A stretch of 64,000 nt of DNA from Aptenodytes patagonicus (taxonomy: Eukaryota; Chordata; Aves; Sphenisciformes; Spheniscidae). Numbering within the stretch: position 1 is the first letter of the stretch; each line of letters begins with the position of its first letter. The stretch is taken from assembly GCF_965638725.1 (NCBI RefSeq), contig NC_134963.1:9576501-9640500 (forward strand), given 5' to 3'. Positions 60,470 to 64,000 of the stretch are shown here, piece by piece. The notes below the pieces were generated by a model that made no database searches, was not told the DNA's origin, and saw nothing but the letters and a program-made list of their open reading frames with translations. The position numbers were made by a program, and so were the translations under genes.

Positions 60470-60800
60470 AAGGATATTTCAGAAACTGAATGGTCCCTCT
60501 CTTTGCATTTCATCGCCTTTGTTTCATTCCCAAATCACTTACAGGCTTTCCCAGTCATAGCGGGGAGATGCTCCTCCCATGAAGCTCTGAACTGTGCAAA
60601 GCATAAAGAGGCTGCATTATTTATAGACTCCGGATAGATATTTCACACGCGGTCCATCCCATTCCCAGCATTCCCTCCATTCACAGATCATTAAGTAGCA
60701 CTTGCTGACATATAAGGCAATGCAAGTGGAGTGGTTAACTTTGAATATTGCCATCCAGCCCAGTGTTAAATGAGATTCAGGAAGTAATTGTCCAAAGAGA
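60470..60800. promoter_or_regulatory. Candidate enhancer with POU, SOX and MEF2 words
   Basis: TTTGCAT (60502-60508) and CCTTTGTT (60516-60523) are POU- and SOX-like sites seven bases apart. TTATTTATAG (60617-60626) is a perfect MEF2 consensus. GATAGATATT and TTAACTTTGAATATTG follow. The combination in one AT-rich block without coding signal suggests an enhancer. Conservation and activity are untested. Confidence 0.4.
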
Positions 60801-63800
60801 GGGGACAGCTTTTGCCCTGCCAAATAACGCCCAGCTCAGAGCATCCACAAAAGCGCCCAGCAATAACGTTATCAGAGGGGTGTCGGGCTGCACGACCCGT
60901 GTGCTGCCCCGCACTGCCTGGTCACTGCGATGGTGCCGCACGAGGACACAAAGGCCGCCCAGGGCCCATTAGCATCATTGTTCTGAGCCCGAAAGGGCTT
61001 TCCTCCCCACTGCGCTTGCGGCTGATCTTCCTTGGGGAACAAAACCCTCCAAGATCTTGGGAGTGGCACAGTGCAGAGCAGCCTGCCCCAAAAAGCCTTA
61101 AGGGCAAAAGCAGACCCCAACTGGTTTTGCATGGAACCCAGCAGGTACAAGAAGGGGTCTCTGATGTGAGCAGTGCGAGTGTTCAGGGGTGTTCAGGGTT
61201 GTGCACCGTGGAGGTGCAGCAGCACATCTTTGACAGCTGCTGAGGGTTTTATGCCCCTGCGACCGCCCCGGCCCCAGCCTGGGCGCCTGGAGCAGCCAGT
61301 GGCTCCTCTGCCAGCCCCCAGACCCCGCTCCGGGCAGGCGGGCACTCTCCCTGCTGAGAGCTCACGACTGCCACATCCCTGCCTACAGTTAGGGGGAAAA
61401 CCAGCAGGCGTGTCTGCCTCCGCCTCTGCGGGCAGTTTGGAGTAGCCGAGCAGAGACAATGGCAGGACGTGACTGTGGGGACATCTGTGTCTGATCCAGG
61501 AAATGTTTTGGTGTCAAATAGAAGCAGTGGGTTGCTGCAAAGAAAAAAAAAAAGAAGTGTGAGCGCGAAAAGATCTGGGATACATTCACAGACCATAGCA
61601 GAGCATTTTAGAAGAGGGCAAGGCTGAGATTTAGGTTCCCAGGCAGCCTGACGCCCTGTTCCATGGATGTGCCCCTGCTGGGAGCCGGTCGCTGTGTGGG
61701 CAACCCGTGCCACCTCTCCAAGAGCTCGTCCCTTCGCCCGGGGGCCACCCGGCAGGCGGAAGGAGAGCGGTGGCCCATGCTCCTCCCCGGTACCCAGCTG
61801 CCGTGCCTGCACTGCAGGCTTGCGCCTTTCGGCAGGCACGATAGATTTGTGTCTTCCCTTTAGTCCCTGCTGCTGAAGGCCTGCCAAGGAGCGACACGGG
61901 GAGGTTTTGAGGTCTGCAGCAGAGCGCCTGCATCCCCATCCCGAGGGCAGGTGGCACTACCAGTGCAGCCCAGCCATGTGGGCCTCCCAGGGCAGAGCAG
62001 CCTCCTGCTGTCGTTCACAGGGTGTTTCATTTACCTTAAGTTTGGGGACCAAACATTACCCCACAGCTCTGTACCCCGCTCTCAGACTCGGGTTTCCTCT
62101 ACTGAGGCTGATGCTGCTGGTCAGGGCAATTGTCCAGGTTGTACAAACCAGCCAGTAAGCATGGAGAGCGAGGTTTTGCTGGTACATGTGAGGTTTGCAG
62201 CAGCTTCTGCTCTAAGAAGAGCTGCAGCTTGTCTGGTTCCTAGCTAAAAGCCACCCCACGCTGCAGCACTTCCATTTCAGTCCATAGCACGGTGTGCTGC
62301 AGCGACGGGAACCATGGGGCCAGTGGAAAATGGGGCTCTGAGCTCATGCATCTTATTTTAGCTCCCCATCCTCTCTGGAAGCTATCTCAGGCATGTTTTG
62401 GGAATACAGCAGGTATTTTTATGAGTGGGATTTGCAAGGGTATTTTCATCTTAGACTTGGAGACAGCTGGGCCTGCTGCCAGGTTTAGGAAGTGCAGAGG
62501 CAGAAGCAAGAAACATAAAACTAGCAAGAGGTAGGCTTCCTACTGGGGCTTATATTTAGCTGAGAGGAGCAGGAGCACTTGAAAATGTCCTGCTGGTGCT
62601 CCCTGCACCAGATGGTCCCTCCCAATTCACGGAGACCAACCTTGACCCAAGCCAGGAAAGGCAAGGGGAATGTGTCCCGGACGATGGCACTTGTCCTGCC
62701 CAGCCCACCTGGCACTGCCGAGACCCCGGCTGCCCTTCGGATCAACTGACACCGGCGTGGTGGGTGCGGTAGTGAGCCAGCCATTGCCTGCGCACTGGGG
62801 GAGAGCTGCCGCCGGGAAGCGCTGAGCCGCGCTCGCTGCACACTTGCTGCACGCTCTCATGGACGAGGAAAACATGGGATGGGGGCAGAGTCGGCAGGAC
62901 CAGTGCACTTCAGGTGGGCTCGCCTCCGCATCAGGGTCTCAAACATGCTCCTGTCAAGCCAGCTGGCTCCGGCACCAAAGTGGCACCGTGCCGTATGCCA
63001 CGCATGGGCTCTCACACGCTACGTGCACTCACTGCACGCATCTGCCCTGGGCAGGCGACTGACAGCCAGCAGTGGAAAGCCTTCCAAGGGGCTTCCTAGG
63101 CGAATCCTGCACCGCACACCAGCCTGGCTCTTCCCCCCGCACCACAGCCGAGCCGCTGGCCCAGGCACAGCGTTGGCCTGGGGGTGTTGCTGCGTGCCCA
63201 GGGGGAGCAGAGCCGAGCTGCCCCAGGCAGGCCTGAGCGATAGAGGGGCAGGTTCAGCTCCGCACCGGCCCCCCCAGCCCAGGCTCAGCCGCAGGGCAGC
63301 GTGCAGAGTGCAGCCCCAGGGGCTGAACTAGCACACGATGTGCGGGGTCCCATGGCTGGTGCGGGGTCCCCTGGGCGCCGTGGGGCAGCAGGGCTGCCAG
63401 CCCGGCGGGGGACGACAGCTGACGGCCGAGCCGGAGGGGTCAGGGGCTGCACAGCCGGGAAAAAGCACGACTTTGCAGTGACACAGGGAGCACCGTGCCG
63501 GGCCGTGCCGTGGCCGGGGAACATGAGCCGAGCAGCTGCACAGCGCTTGGCCGAGGGGCACGGGCTGCCAGCGGCCAGCGCAGAGAGCTGCTCCGAGCCA
63601 CCCTGCAAAGACCCTCCCCGGCAAGCATGGCCAGCTCGCTCCAAAAACAAAATGCCTTCCCGGGAAAAAAAAAAGAAAAAAAAAGAAAGAGACAGCTTCA
63701 ACCGAGAAATAGCCACAGGCAGGTTTTGTTTTTAAAGCATTTTTATTTTGTTCATTTTGAATTGAATTTTTATGTGATTTGTTTCACTGAAAATGGACAC

Positions 63801-64000
63801 ATTTTGAAACACCATGTGTTCCCTCCTCTCTGCCCAGAGGGAGGTTGGCTGCTGACCCAGAGCAGTGAGCTGGTGGGCTGCGCCTGCTGAGGAGGGACGT
63901 GCCACAATCTCTTCATTTTCCATAGTAGCTTTGCACCTTTTCCAAAGTAAAGACAGTCCTCAGAAAGGGGGAAGCCTCAAGCGAAATACCCACCCCTCTC
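60801..64000. other. GC-rich non-coding end of window
   Basis: No gene is recognised. Minus-strand frames at 61.25-61.9 kb and plus-strand frames at 62.9-63.7 kb are stop-poor and multi-phase. 63330-63640 is CpG-rich. A-rich simple sequence lies at 63664-63691, followed by an AT-rich segment to about 63820. Confidence 0.4.

Noticed and set aside
61249..61887. 213-codon minus-strand frame
   Set aside because: No recognisable domain; overlapping frames are also open; likely chance in GC-rich DNA.
1..64000. tRNA, rRNA, known microRNA, or CRISPR array
   Set aside because: No tRNA B-box-like GGTTCGAATCC, no rRNA segments, no well-known microRNA seed hairpin and no spaced direct repeats were found by eye.

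Overview
The window reads as non-coding DNA from a bird, or a close sauropsid relative. The main evidence is a 5'-truncated CR1 LINE at 22298-22793. It keeps an open reverse-transcriptase C-terminus and ends in the short ATTCTATG-type 3' repeat typical of avian CR1. Four to six much older repeat relics also look sauropsid or amniote: antisense CR1 fragments near 16.4, 31.5 and 39.7 kb, and two palindromic elements near 1.35 and 52.6 kb. No viral, bacterial or organellar gene set is present. I see no rRNA, tRNA or CRISPR array.

I could not support any host protein-coding exon. Most open frames lie in GC-rich, stop-poor stretches, are often open in several frames at once, and resemble no family I recognise. 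The one frame with some coding character is 34737-35165 (strong G/C bias at third positions), and even its strand is ambiguous.

Layout: AT-rich blocks of 0.2-1 kb alternate with GC-rich filler. The AT-rich blocks are dense in TAATTA, octamer-like, GATA-like and other developmental-factor-like words. The clearest are about 4.25-4.6, 9.0-9.9, 11.7-12.65, 15.5-15.85, 20.05-20.33, 23.9-24.35, 25.3-25.8, 47.04-47.66, 48.32-48.57, 51.48-51.76, 59.6-59.8 and 60.47-60.8 kb. The GC-rich filler holds simple repeats: a perfect (GGGAA)32 array at 6560-6719, a 19-bp minisatellite at 13326-13382, an 11-bp repeat near 18.6 kb and a 13-bp array with 39-bp higher-order structure at 54003-54119. A possible solo LTR lies at 50278-50739.

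Interpretation (inference): the low interspersed-repeat content (recognised repeats make up about 3% of the window), the lack of exons and the many AT-rich candidate regulatory blocks fit a large intron or gene desert beside a developmental regulator, perhaps on a GC-rich small chromosome. I cannot name the locus. Nothing here amounts to a new multi-gene system. The best leads are the sequence-structured sites (perfect palindromes and hairpins inside AT-rich blocks), the G-quadruplex-capable array, the nested minisatellite and the ancient retroelement fragments.
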